Source: CAJXYS01 sp913063035
Lineage (GTDB): Bacteria > Pseudomonadota > Alphaproteobacteria > Rhodobacterales > Rhodobacteraceae
Length of the DNA stretch: 64,000 nucleotides
Direction: 5' to 3'
Assembly (NCBI RefSeq): GCF_050586465.1
Contig: NZ_JBOCEG010000001.1
Coordinates: 496,001 to 560,000, forward strand
Below are positions 25,999-34,757 of this stretch, one piece after another (the stretch's first letter is position 1; each line of letters begins with the position of its first letter). Under the pieces are notes generated by a model. The model was not told the DNA's origin. It saw only the letters and a list, made by a program, of their open reading frames with translations, and ran no database searches. A program made the position numbers and the translations under genes.

Positions 25999-27510
25999 TC
26001 AGCCCGTGTCCGAAACCTGCCGCACCACATCCGTCACCGAGCCGTCCCTGTATTCCGAAACGGCGACGATCCGGCCATCCGGGCGCGGCGGAGGATGCCT
26101 GGTCGCGACGGTCGCGGCCCGCGATACAAGCTCCCCGATCGCGATGACGGGCAGCCCGGCATGCCGCAGCCTGTCCGCAAGCTCCGCGCGGGCCGGGTTC
26201 ACGGCGATCCCCGCCTCGGTCACGATCACGTCGACGGTGGCCCCGGGCGTGGTCACCGTCGTGACGGCGGGCACGATCTTGGGAAAACCCGCGGCCGTCA
26301 AACGCGTCGTGACGACGCTGAGGCGCGCGCCTGCGGCGGTGTCGGCATGGCCGCCCGACCCGCCGATCAACAGACCGCCGGCCTTGGTGGTGACGTTCAC
26401 GTTGAAATCGAGATCTACCTCGGCCGCCCCCAGAACCACGGCGTCCAGCCGGTCCACGACCGCGCCCCCGATATGCGGCCCGGCATAGACGGCGGCCGAC
26501 ACGGCCTGGTGGCGCAGGTCGTCGCGATAGGACCGCACGGCGGCGAGATCGAAGCACTGCACGTCGAGCAGCCCCGCGAAAAGCCCCGCGTTCAGCATGT
26601 CGACGTGGAACCCGGTGATCCCGCCCGAGCAAAAGCTGCCGGTGATGCCGCGCGCGGCCATCTCGCCGCCGACAGCGGCCGCGGTCGCCAGCGAGATGCC
26701 GCCGGCGCCCGTCTGGAAGGAAAACCCGTCGGTCATAAGGCCGCTGGCCGCGATCGCAGCCGCGGCCCGGGCGCCGATTTCGAGGCTGACCGGGTCTTCC
26801 GCCGGGCGCGTGGTGCCCGATGCGATCCCGGTCGGATCACCGATACGGTCGATGCAGACGACCCCGTCGACCTTGTCCTGCGGGATGTCGATTGCCGGGG
26901 CAGGGTAAGGCACGAGCGTGTCGGTGACGGCGATCACCCGGCCGGCGACCGCGACATCGACCATCGGGTATCCAAGCGTGCCGCAGGCGGTCTGTCCGGC
27001 GCGGCCCGAGATATTGCCAAGCGCATCGGCCGCGGGCGCGGCGATGAAGGCCACGTCGATCGCCAGATCGCCGCGGTCGAGGGCGCGCGCCCGGCCGCCA
27101 TGGGTGCGCAGGATGACCGGTTCAGCCAGGCGCCCCTGGCTCACCGCCTCGGCGACCGGGCCAGAGATGTAGCTGGCCGAGAGCCGGGTCACCGTGCCTT
27201 CGCGGATATGGTCCACCAGCGGGGCATGGACCGGGAAGATCGAGGAGGCCGCCACGTGCAGGTTCCTTATCCCGCGCCGTGCCAGGGCCTCCAGCACCCG
27301 GTTCAGGACCGCGTCTCCGTTGCGAAGATGATGGTGGAAAGAGATCACCGCGCCGTCCGATAGGCCGCTGGCCGAGATCGCGTCGTCGAGATCGGCGTGC
27401 AGCTTGGCCCGGCGCGCGCCGGTCTTGGCCGCGGCAAGGCGGTCGGCGTGGCCGTCCGCCGGCGTACGGATCGGCCCGTAGCCTGGGATGCGCTTTGGTA
27501 ACTCCGGCAT
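25999..27510 (-). CDS. citF: Citrate lyase alpha subunit (citrate CoA-transferase), stand-alone
   Basis: A 503-residue citrate lyase alpha subunit. Typical segments: SDGAVISFHHHLRNGD near residue 55, LHVAASSIFPVHAPLVDHI, and ITGSFCSGGITGFHVDML near 300. The enzyme transfers the acyl-carrier thioester to citrate so that the beta subunit can split it to acetate and oxaloacetate. No citE, citD, citC or citG gene lies beside it; partners, if present, must be elsewhere, or the protein serves as a CoA transferase for another acid. The ATG at 27508-27510 is preferred because AGGA lies seven bases upstream; an ATG two codons earlier is possible. Confidence 0.88.
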   Translation of the reverse strand: MPELPKRIPGYGPIRTPADGHADRLAAAKTGARRAKLHADLDDAISASGLSDGAVISFHHHLRNGDAVLNRVLEALARRGIRNLHVAASSIFPVHAPLVDHIREGTVTRLSASYISGPVAEAVSQGRLAEPVILRTHGGRARALDRGDLAIDVAFIAAPAADALGNISGRAGQTACGTLGYPMVDVAVAGRVIAVTDTLVPYPAPAIDIPQDKVDGVVCIDRIGDPTGIASGTTRPAEDPVSLEIGARAAAAIAASGLMTDGFSFQTGAGGISLATAAAVGGEMAARGITGSFCSGGITGFHVDMLNAGLFAGLLDVQCFDLAAVRSYRDDLRHQAVSAAVYAGPHIGGAVVDRLDAVVLGAAEVDLDFNVNVTTKAGGLLIGGSGGHADTAAGARLSVVTTRLTAAGFPKIVPAVTTVTTPGATVDVIVTEAGIAVNPARAELADRLRHAGLPVIAIGELVSRAATVATRHPPPRPDGRIVAVSEYRDGSVTDVVRQVSDTG

Positions 27511-27849
27511 GAGCATTCCTGCAAAGATGGAACCGGGCGGGTTTCGCGTGCCATCGGGTTGCGATGGACCGTTCCCATTAAGCACGCGCGACGGGCAATG
27601 CCCAGACGCAGCTACGCGGGCTGGTCCGCCGTCGCCACCTTGCGCCGCGGGTCAGGCGGGGCCCCGCACCGACCCTCGTTGCTGTTGTCAGTTCGGAAGG
27701 GTCTGATACCCTTCTGCGGTGAAAATGTCATCGCGCGTGGCATGTCGCACCCCGCCCGGCCCGGAGCCCGCAGATGCGGGAAGACGGCGGTGGGCGCTTG
27801 CCGCGTGCGGCCGAACCCCTGACGGGCCGCGCCTGCGGGAGATGAGCAC
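27511..27849. other. Divergent intergenic region between citF and the YkgJ-type gene
   Basis: No gene found. It must hold both promoters. An inverted repeat GAAGGGT-CTGAT-ACCCTTC lies at 27696-27714, about 135 bases before the YkgJ-type gene, and could be an operator or an RNA hairpin. Confidence 0.5.
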
Positions 27850-28656
27850 ATGAACCGGTCCCTGCGTCGGCGTTTCGCCGCACGGAACAAGCCGAAGAAG
27901 AAGATCGTCCTGTCCTGGGACAGCGCGCGCGCGCGGATCGCGTCGATGCGGGCGCTGGCGGGGCGTCCGGCGCAGAACCCGAAGATGCTCGAGAAGGTCA
28001 AGACCGCGCTGGCGGGGCAGCTCGATCGCGCCCGGGAGGAGGGCCGGCCGCTCAAGGAGCATGTCGGCGCGGCGCGGGACGGCACCCACGCGCTGGAGGT
28101 CGCGACGACCGAGCTCGACCGGCAGGACGAGGCCGGCATCGCCGGCGCTCTCGGCGGGGCGCCCGCCTGCCGGATGGGCTGTGCCTTTTGCTGTGTCCTG
28201 CGGACCGGCCCCGAGGACAGCGGTCTTCTCGTGACAGAGGCGGAGGCCCGGCGGGCCGGCGCCGCGCTGGCCAAGTTGCAGGGGCAGCCCGACGGGCGCA
28301 GCTGGATCGCGCAGGCCTGCCCGGCGCTCGATCCCGAGAGCCGCGCCTGCCGGATCTACGAAAGTCGTCCGGTCATGTGCCGATCGGTCTACAACACCGA
28401 TGCGCAGCCCTGCGCCGATCTGGTGCGCAGCGGCGGCGCGCGGGGCTACACGCTCAACTCGGACGCGGCGGACATCCATTACCTGGCCCATGCCATCGGG
28501 GTCACAACCGTGGGCGAAGGGGCGACCGGAACGGTCTACAGCTTCGCGCGCTTCGCGGGCGAGGTGATCGACGGGGCCGGGATCGACCAGGCGCTGAGCC
28601 GGGCCCGGTTCCCGAAGGGCACCATCGACAAGGAAGTGCTGGTCAAGGCCGATTGA
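27850..28656 (+). CDS. YkgJ-type zinc/iron-chelating cysteine-cluster protein
   Basis: A 268-residue protein with the YkgJ family cysteine cluster: CRMGCAFCC near residue 105, then CPALDPESRACRIYESRP and MCRSVYNTDAQPC near 165-190. The N-terminal 80 residues are basic and helical (RRRFAARNKPKKKIVLSW). YkgJ proteins probably bind iron-sulfur or zinc. The start has GGGAGATGAGCAC upstream. Not in an evident operon. Confidence 0.85.
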   Translation: MNRSLRRRFAARNKPKKKIVLSWDSARARIASMRALAGRPAQNPKMLEKVKTALAGQLDRAREEGRPLKEHVGAARDGTHALEVATTELDRQDEAGIAGALGGAPACRMGCAFCCVLRTGPEDSGLLVTEAEARRAGAALAKLQGQPDGRSWIAQACPALDPESRACRIYESRPVMCRSVYNTDAQPCADLVRSGGARGYTLNSDAADIHYLAHAIGVTTVGEGATGTVYSFARFAGEVIDGAGIDQALSRARFPKGTIDKEVLVKAD

Positions 28657-28689
28657 CCCGGCGCTGCGGCCCTGGCCCTGGGGAACGGC

Positions 28690-28706
28690 GCCCGCGTGGG
28701 GCGGGC
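28690..28706. terminator. Hairpin between convergent genes
   Basis: GCCCGC-GTGGG-GCGGGC is a six-base-pair stem in the 120-base gap between the YkgJ-type gene and the convergent LysR gene. No T run, so weak support. Confidence 0.3.
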
Positions 28707-28776
28707 AAGGGGGCGGGTCCCCCGGATGCCAAACCGGCCCGCCCTGCGACCGGGCCCGCTGTCCCGGCCTCGGGGG

Positions 28777-29730
28777 CTAGTGACCCTGCGCCAGGATATC
28801 GGGCCTTTTGCGCTGCGCCGCCACGCCCTCGGCCTCCACCTGGTCATGCAGCCACGCGGAGAATTCGCGGATCATCGGGTCGTCCTTCCGCGTGTTCGCA
28901 TACGCGACCGAGTAGATCACGAAGGGCATGGTCACGGTATCGAACAGCCTGACGAGCGTGCCGTTTTCCAGCGTGCCCCGGACCACCGCGTCATAGGCAA
29001 GCGCCACGCCCTGTCCCTTCTCCGCCGCGGTCGTGGCCAGCTCGCAATTCGGAAAGGTCGGGCCCCGGGGAAAGGCGGGCGGGTTGACGTCCGCCGCTTC
29101 GAACCACTCGCCCCAGGCATCCATCGTCTCGTCATGCATCAGCGTCGCCCGGCACAGGTCCTCGGGGTCGTGAAGGTTTTCGCGTTCTTTCAGGGCCGGG
29201 CTCGCCACGGGATAGCGGGCCGACTGCATCAGCGGTTCGGTCACCACCCCCGGAACATGCGCATCCGCCCACTGGATCACCACGTCGGCCCCGTTCGAGG
29301 AGAAATCGGTCGACGGCGCCCCGTTCGAGACGGAAATCCGGATCCGGTCACCGAAGGCGAGATCGCCCAGGCGCGGCACCAGCCAGCGGGCGGCGAAACC
29401 GGGTGTGCAATGCACGCGGAAGGGCTTGCGCCCAGCCTCCTTCACCGTGCGGGTGGTTTCGTCGAAGAGGTCGAGAAGCGCCGTCACTTTCCGCGCATAG
29501 GCCTGTCCGGTCAGCGTCAGTTCGATCCTGTTGCCGGACCGACGGAAGAGAGCTGTATCCAGGTAGTTCTCGAGCGCGCGGATCTGGTGGCTGACCGCCG
29601 ACGCGGTCAGGCAAAGCTCGTCCGCCGCATCCTTGATGCTTCCCTTGCGGGCCGCAGCCTCAAAGGCGCGGACGGCGGCAAACGGCGGAAATTCCCGTGT
29701 CAAAACGCCTTCCCCTGTAACCGCGCCCAT
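28777..29730 (-). CDS. LysR-family transcriptional regulator, GcvA-like
   Basis: A 317-residue LysR regulator with the GcvA-type N-terminus (FPPFAAVRAFEAAARKGSIK, then DAADELCLTASAVSHQIRAL) and a ligand-binding domain that starts RVHCTPGFAARWLVPRL. The given ATG has a poor ribosome site; an in-frame TTG at 29701-29703 is preceded by GGGGAAGG and may be the true start. It lies downstream of the oligopeptide-type solute-binding protein gene on the same strand, so it might control that gene; the target is not evident. Confidence 0.88.
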   Translation of the reverse strand: MGAVTGEGVLTREFPPFAAVRAFEAAARKGSIKDAADELCLTASAVSHQIRALENYLDTALFRRSGNRIELTLTGQAYARKVTALLDLFDETTRTVKEAGRKPFRVHCTPGFAARWLVPRLGDLAFGDRIRISVSNGAPSTDFSSNGADVVIQWADAHVPGVVTEPLMQSARYPVASPALKERENLHDPEDLCRATLMHDETMDAWGEWFEAADVNPPAFPRGPTFPNCELATTAAEKGQGVALAYDAVVRGTLENGTLVRLFDTVTMPFVIYSVAYANTRKDDPMIREFSAWLHDQVEAEGVAAQRKRPDILAQGH

Positions 29731-29940
29731 TGTTTAATTCGCCAAATATGGCACATACGGGGATTTTGCTCAATTCTCGCGCCATTCCTGGAAACAGGCA
29801 TCCCGTAAATACTGAAATCCCTTTCCTGTCGGGACCGCGGTTCGGCGGCGCCGGGCGCTTTCACGATCCCCCGGGTTGGCCTGTGCGGGTGTGACGGACC
29901 CCCGGCGCGCGGGAGGATACCGCGCGCCCCGCGATGCCGA

Positions 29941-31587
29941 TCAGGACCATCCCAGGCGGTGGATGTCGATCTCGTATTTCGGGTGCTGCTCCGCGCCCGT
30001 CACGCCGCTCTTGTAGTGGCGGAAAATGGCGCGGAAATAGGGAATGATCGCGACGCCGTCATCGACCATCATCTGTTCCAGCTCGGCCATCACCTCTTGC
30101 CGCGCGGTGTCGCCGGCAATCGCGTTGGCCTCCGACAGAAGCGCGTCGAACGCTTCGGAGCGGTAACCCGCCTCGTTCCAGGTTGCCGTCGAGCGGTAGG
30201 CGAGGTTGAGGTTCTGAATACCCGTCTCGCGATGGCCCCAGTTCGTGGACGAGAACGGATACTTGGTCCAGTCGTTCCAGAAGGTCGAGCCCGGCATCAC
30301 GGTGCGCTTCACCCGGAAGCCGGCATCGCGCAGCTGCGCCGCAACCGCGTCGGTCGTGGCCTTGATGAACCCGTCATCGATGGAGATCAGCTCGTGCTCG
30401 AAATCCATCATGCCGGCCTCTTCCATCAGGCGGCGGGCTTCCTCGACGTTTCTTTCATGGCCCGGGATATCGGCGTGGTCGGGGTTCACGCCGGGTGCGA
30501 CGTGATAGTTGTTGTTCGATACGCTGCCACGGTTCGAAAGGCCAAGCTCGAGCGGCACGGTGTTGTCGACCGCCAGCTGCAGCGCCCGGCGCACGCGCAC
30601 ATCTTCATAAGGGCGCATGCCATCGACCTCGGCCTCCTGGTTGGGGCGGATCACGACGGTGGCCGCGGTGCCGATCTCGCTGCGGGTCCAGCCGATCGTG
30701 TCGAAAATTTCGAGGAAATCGGCCACCGTTTCGTAGACCATGTCGAACTCGTCCGAGTCCGCCCCCGCCAACCAGGCGGCCGGGTCGGTGCCGTAGTCCA
30801 GGAATTCGACCCGGTCCAGCCAGGCTTCTCCCCAGTAGGTGTGATCGGGGTTCTTCACCAGCACGACCTTTTCGCCGACGCGAAACTCATCGAAGACGTA
30901 GGCCCCGGTGCCGATCCCGTGGTCCCCGACCGAGGTGCCGATAAGGTCGCGATGCATGATCGCGGCCGGGTAGTCGGCCATGCCGAACATCAGCGTGCCA
31001 TCGGGGTGGCGCAGGGTCAGCCGGACGGTGTGGCTGTCGACGATCTCGACCGCCCCGTCCGCGGCGACGCCGTTCTCGACCAGCGCGGCCATCCGTGTCG
31101 CCATCGAGTTGCCCTCGACCGCCTCGTCGCACCAGCCGATGACGTTCGCGGCCACGTCCTCGGCGGTGAAATCGTCGCCGTTGTTCCACTTGACGCCTTT
31201 TCGGACGTTCAGCGTGTACACGGTGGCGTCGTCATTGGCCTCCCAGCTTTCCAGCAGGACCGGTTGCAGGGTGCCGTCGCGCTGAACTTCCGCCAGGTAC
31301 TGGATGATGCCGCGGGTCTGGTTCGCCATCTCGGGCCAGTCATAGGTGCGCGGATCCTTGAGTTCACGGCAGTTCATCTGGATGCGCAGCGTCCCGCCCA
31401 TCTGCGGAGACGATGCCCGCGCTTCGGCGTTCAGGCCGATCAAGCCGTAGGCGGTCGTGGCGGAGACGCCGAGCGCCGTTGCGCGGCCAAGGAATTCCCG
31501 GCGGCTCAGCAGTCCCTGGCGGTGTTCGCGCGCATGCAGCTCCGCGGCCGGATGGATACGCCCCTGTTGGGTTTCGAGTTTGGTCAT
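29941..31587 (-). CDS. Tat-exported family 5 ABC solute-binding protein (peptide/opine-type), orphan
   Basis: A 548-residue extracellular solute-binding protein of the oligopeptide/nickel family. The twin-arginine signal is SRREFLGRATALGVSATTAYG at about residues 28-48, so it is exported folded through Tat. Features include VLLESWEANDDATVYTLNVR, KWNNGDDFTAEDV, and a C-terminal domain with AYRSTATWNEAGYRSEAFDA. No permease or ATPase genes are adjacent, so it must join a transporter encoded elsewhere. Start 31585-31587 has GAGGGAGAC upstream. Ligand unknown. Confidence 0.87.
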   Translation of the reverse strand: MTKLETQQGRIHPAAELHAREHRQGLLSRREFLGRATALGVSATTAYGLIGLNAEARASSPQMGGTLRIQMNCRELKDPRTYDWPEMANQTRGIIQYLAEVQRDGTLQPVLLESWEANDDATVYTLNVRKGVKWNNGDDFTAEDVAANVIGWCDEAVEGNSMATRMAALVENGVAADGAVEIVDSHTVRLTLRHPDGTLMFGMADYPAAIMHRDLIGTSVGDHGIGTGAYVFDEFRVGEKVVLVKNPDHTYWGEAWLDRVEFLDYGTDPAAWLAGADSDEFDMVYETVADFLEIFDTIGWTRSEIGTAATVVIRPNQEAEVDGMRPYEDVRVRRALQLAVDNTVPLELGLSNRGSVSNNNYHVAPGVNPDHADIPGHERNVEEARRLMEEAGMMDFEHELISIDDGFIKATTDAVAAQLRDAGFRVKRTVMPGSTFWNDWTKYPFSSTNWGHRETGIQNLNLAYRSTATWNEAGYRSEAFDALLSEANAIAGDTARQEVMAELEQMMVDDGVAIIPYFRAIFRHYKSGVTGAEQHPKYEIDIHRLGWS

Positions 31588-31956
31588 GGCGCGTCGTCTC
31601 CCTCGTTTGTCAAGCTGACCCCGGCTGTCTGGCGGCGTCGATCCGGCCGAGACGCGTCCGGTATTTCCCACGCAGTCTGTTCCCTCGTGGCGTTGTCCAG
31701 TTTTGTCCGGTCACGAACTGCCCGGAACTCTCGCGACAGATAAGGTGAATCGTGATCGCGGCAAGAAATCTGTCGCCCGCGGGCCGGCCCGACCGGATCG
31801 CCCGCACGGACGATGACCGCCTTGTCGCTTGGCTTTCGACACGCCCCGCCTTGCAGAGATGCTTCCGCCGCTCTCGCCTCACGCGGCGTCGCCGCCCGAG
31901 ATCGCGGCCGTCGGGGAACCGGGCTGCCGGCGGGCTGCGACGTTCGCGGTCGGCGC
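31588..31956. other. Intergenic region upstream of the orphan solute-binding protein gene
   Basis: No gene supported. Short open frames here have no family features or ribosome sites. It should contain the promoter of the solute-binding protein gene (minus strand) and the end of the first cytochrome gene. Confidence 0.5.
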
Positions 31957-32361
31957 CTACTCTTGGATCGACTCGAGGTAGTAGACCAGGGCCAGGATCC
32001 GTCCGCGCCCGACCATGTCCGCGGTCTCTCCGCGCTGGCTGCTTGCCGAGGCCTGGAAGCGTTCGCCCCAGATGGGCATATCGCCCCCGTGGGCACGAAC
32101 ATCGCGACCGTCAATGAGTTTCAGCGTGTTGTTGAACGGGAAATCGCCCCCACCGGTACGCTCGGTGATCTTGGTCAGACTGGGGGTCTTGATCTGGAGA
32201 AGACCGGCGAGGGGGCCGTCACCCTTGCCGGACTCGCCGTGGCAGCCGGCACAGGCCACCATATACTCGCGCGCCCCGGCCTCGATCGTCGCGTCCTGGG
32301 CAAGGGATTGGGCGGGCATAGCGATGAGGAAAGCACCAAGTATCGCGTAGAACCTATTCAT
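31957..32361 (-). CDS. Secreted monoheme cytochrome c
   Basis: A 134-residue protein: signal peptide (residues 1-21, cut after SLAQ), a heme-binding CAGCH at residues 37-41, and a Met-containing DMPIWG motif that probably gives the sixth ligand. The pattern G-x-GDGPLAGLL after the heme is typical of small class I cytochromes. It is a paralogue of the protein encoded at 33624-34025 (shared GDGPLA-L, PxWG-RF, and YLxSIQ ends). A good ribosome site (GAGAGGAGTTC) and a perfect FNR-type box about 100 bases upstream point to induction at low oxygen. Confidence 0.92.
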   Translation of the reverse strand: MNRFYAILGAFLIAMPAQSLAQDATIEAGAREYMVACAGCHGESGKGDGPLAGLLQIKTPSLTKITERTGGGDFPFNNTLKLIDGRDVRAHGGDMPIWGERFQASASSQRGETADMVGRGRILALVYYLESIQE

Positions 32362-32456
32362 TTCCAGAACTCCTCTCTCTGAGTGGAAACATGGTTTAAA
32401 TGGTCTGCGACTGAATACTGTAACGCGAAGCCTACACAGCCCCGCCGCGAAGCTGA

Positions 32457-32470
32457 TTGATTTCGATCAA
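32457..32470 (-). promoter_or_regulatory. FNR/FnrL-type box upstream of the first cytochrome c gene
   Basis: TTGAT-TTCG-ATCAA is a perfect palindromic match to the FNR-family consensus, centred about 102 bases before the cytochrome start. It indicates control by an FnrL- or Dnr-type regulator of oxygen or NO. It is the first of two such boxes in the region. Confidence 0.7.
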
Positions 32471-32627
32471 GGTCCCAATCCCGTTGCGGAGAACCAATCC
32501 GGTTTTCCGGAATTCTCGAACGGAAATCCTTCGGTAAGCTGATCCCCGCGCGACCCGAAAACACGCCGCGGGGCAGGGAGGGGAGCACCCCGCCCTCGTT
32601 TCGGATCATTTCCGCGATCGTTGTTCG

Positions 32628-33401
32628 TCAGGGCAGGAAAATCTCCCGCACGCGAACCGGGATATCGAGGATCGCGACGGTCTCCTCCGATCCGTCGAAG
32701 ATCGCCGCGAGGTCCGCGATCGAGATGGACAACGCGTAGGTGCCAGTCAGCGGTTTTCCCATGGCGCCGCTCATCACGACGTCGGTCAGGCTGTCATAGC
32801 GGTAGATCCGGTAGAAATCCGGGTTGGCTGCCGAAAACGACTTCGCTTCGCTGGCACTCCAGACGCGGTTGCCGGTTGTGTGGTTCAGCGTCATCTCGAG
32901 CGCGTCGTCGCCGAGGGTCAGCTTCCAGCTATCGAGGCTGGTGCGCCCGCCATTCGCCGGACCGCTGATGGAGGTGGTGCGCGAGACGTCCGCCGGAACG
33001 TTGACACCGTAGGGATCCGTCCCGGGCGGTTCGGTCGAATAGGTGCGCAGGACGAAGATCCGGACGCCGTCGCCGTCGACCTGTTTGCCGAGACCGAGGA
33101 AGACGACGGCCCGGCGGCTGGCCGGGTCCAGCGCCTTGCCCTGAGCGTCGAGCATCAACATCCCGTCGACGAAGGATACAAGCAGGTTGGCGTCCTTGAG
33201 CGGCCCGCGTGGAAAGCCGATCGGCGCCCATCCGTCGGGCATGAAGGCTTGCACGGCGGCAGCGTCGGCCTTGACGCCGACGATGACGCGGCTGTCGACA
33301 TTCGTGCCCGCGAAGGTTTCCGCACGGGCTGCAGACCAAGATGTTCCAAGGATAACGACGGCCAGAAGAACGACCGCTGGACCCAGAATCGAATTTCGCA
33401 T
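32628..33401 (-). CDS. Secreted protein of unknown function between two cytochrome genes
   Basis: A 257-residue protein with a signal peptide (residues about 1-27, ending ARA). The mature part has VIVGVKADAAAVQAFMPDGW, GFPRGPLKDANLLVSFVDGM, a tryptophan/aromatic-rich central part and an ordered, beta-type composition. I do not recognise the family; the opening resembles acetoacetate-decarboxylase-fold proteins only faintly. Start 33399-33401 is well supported by GGGAGGCCTTCC. It sits between two FNR-box-associated cytochrome genes on the same strand and could be read through from the upstream one (222-base gap). Confidence 0.8.
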   Translation of the reverse strand: MRNSILGPAVVLLAVVILGTSWSAARAETFAGTNVDSRVIVGVKADAAAVQAFMPDGWAPIGFPRGPLKDANLLVSFVDGMLMLDAQGKALDPASRRAVVFLGLGKQVDGDGVRIFVLRTYSTEPPGTDPYGVNVPADVSRTTSISGPANGGRTSLDSWKLTLGDDALEMTLNHTTGNRVWSASEAKSFSAANPDFYRIYRYDSLTDVVMSGAMGKPLTGTYALSISIADLAAIFDGSEETVAILDIPVRVREIFLP

Positions 33402-33623
33402 GGAAGGCCTCCCTTTCTGCATCATGGCAGGCAGACGGCGCCGGCCCGTTCCGCGACTGGAAGCATCGCTTTATCGCGACGCTTCCAATATGACGTGGAT
33501 CAAGGCAGGCATTTTCGACAATCGAGACCTCTCGGCAAAAATGCCCTGCCAGGAAATGTGTTCGCCGATCTCTGCATCAGCCTTTCGAAGGTTTCACGAT
33601 ATGCGAAACCCTCCTTTCGCCGA

Positions 33624-34025
33624 TTACTGCTGGATCGATTGCAGATACATCGCCAGTGACAGCACCCGGCCACGAACCTCGATCTCCGAGGCGTAGTCGC
33701 CCATGCCCTCGGCGTCGGCTTCGAAACGGTTCCCCCACACGGGCATCGGGTATCCGTGGCCATGGATGCCGGAGCGACCGTCGATCGTCATGATGACATC
33801 GAGCATGGGGAATGCGCCGTCATTGGCCGCGCTGAGCTGGGTGAGATCGCTGACCTCGACCGTCATGAGTTCCGCCAGCGGGCCGTCACCGGTTCCGGAA
33901 GCACCATGGCAGCTGGCGCATGAATTCATGTATTCTGCCTGCCCGGCCCCTGCATCCTGAGCCTGTGCGGGGACGGCGACCTGGAGGGCAAGAATGGCCG
34001 CGGAAAAGGTTGTGATGAATTTCAT
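33624..34025 (-). CDS. Secreted monoheme cytochrome c, paralogue of the one at 31957
   Basis: A 133-residue protein with a signal peptide (residues 1-23, AQAQ-D), heme site CASCH at residues 36-40, and YPMPVWG with the probable methionine ligand. It resembles the other cytochrome in this region over its whole length, including the ends (YLQSIQQ and YLESIQE). AGGGAGCGAATA precedes the ATG at 34023-34025. A perfect FNR-type box lies about 67 bases upstream, so it is probably induced under low oxygen or NO. The electron partner is not known. Confidence 0.92.
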   Translation of the reverse strand: MKFITTFSAAILALQVAVPAQAQDAGAGQAEYMNSCASCHGASGTGDGPLAELMTVEVSDLTQLSAANDGAFPMLDVIMTIDGRSGIHGHGYPMPVWGNRFEADAEGMGDYASEIEVRGRVLSLAMYLQSIQQ

Positions 34026-34091
34026 TATTCGCTCCCTGAATTCTATTTCGCCTCGACGCCAGAAAGATACTAGGAGTTGCATGTATTCCAA

Positions 34092-34105
34092 TTGATTCAG
34101 ATCAA
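34092..34105 (-). promoter_or_regulatory. FNR/FnrL-type box upstream of the second cytochrome c gene
   Basis: TTGAT-TCAG-ATCAA, a perfect FNR-family palindrome centred about 73 bases before the cytochrome start codon. It also lies about 190 bases before the small secreted protein gene on the other strand. Confidence 0.72.
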
Positions 34106-34294
34106 GACCCGGCGGAACGGCCGTACAGGCCGGATCTGAAATTGGGGTCCAGGGTTCTTGAGGACCTGCCGAATGGCACCCATTTCGTTTCTGCGGGCCA
34201 TCCATTGTGGTCCCATGCGATATCGCTTTTCATGGATATGGAGCGGCCGGGTGAACCCCTGCCGGCTGTTTCACCGTCCCAAGGGAGATCTGAA

Positions 34295-34579
34295 ATGAAA
34301 AAGGCCATTCCGCCGCTCATGCTTGCCGCGCTGTCGATGGCGGCGATACCGGGCCATGCGCAGGAAAATGAGCGCCTTGCGGTCTGCGAGCTTACACGCG
34401 ACATGGCCAAGGAAACGAATGACTTCACCCAGGAGCTGATGTTGATCCTGGTGCGGAGCCTCAAGGAAGACCTGTCCGACAGTGCGAGCAACCCGTATCT
34501 CGTCCAGATCGAGGAAGCGCTGAAGGAACGCCGCGCCAGCTTCAGCGCGCATGTGGAAAGGTTCCGCGAATTGTGCTGA
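34295..34579 (+). CDS. Small secreted helical protein
   Basis: A 94-residue protein with a signal peptide (residues 1-22, ending GHAQ) and a helical mature part (ERLAVCELTRDMAKETND, two cysteines at the ends, C-terminal residue cysteine). AAGGGAGATCTGAA precedes the ATG at 34295, which excludes longer versions starting upstream. It is divergent from the FNR-controlled cytochrome gene. No family recognised; the two cysteines could form a disulfide. Confidence 0.7.
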   Translation: MKKAIPPLMLAALSMAAIPGHAQENERLAVCELTRDMAKETNDFTQELMLILVRSLKEDLSDSASNPYLVQIEEALKERRASFSAHVERFRELC

Positions 34580-34757
34580 CGCGCCCGTGCCGGGCCGTCG
34601 AGCACCGTCACCGGACAAGCGCCGCGCCCCCGGCGGCCGCGCAGCCCTGCGCGATGTCAAATTGCACCATTCGCGCCGGGGTCTGGCCACATTCATATGG
34701 TGATCATGCGCTTCAACGGGGTGCTGCAACGCGCCCCGACCGGATAGGGAGCGTTCG

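Noticed and set aside
29959..31743. Plus-strand open frame opposite the solute-binding protein gene
   Set aside because: Antisense shadow; the minus strand carries the Tat signal and family motifs.
31584..32114. Minus-strand frame between the solute-binding protein and cytochrome genes
   Set aside because: No family, no ribosome site, overlaps the cytochrome gene; Ser/Arg-rich composition typical of noise.
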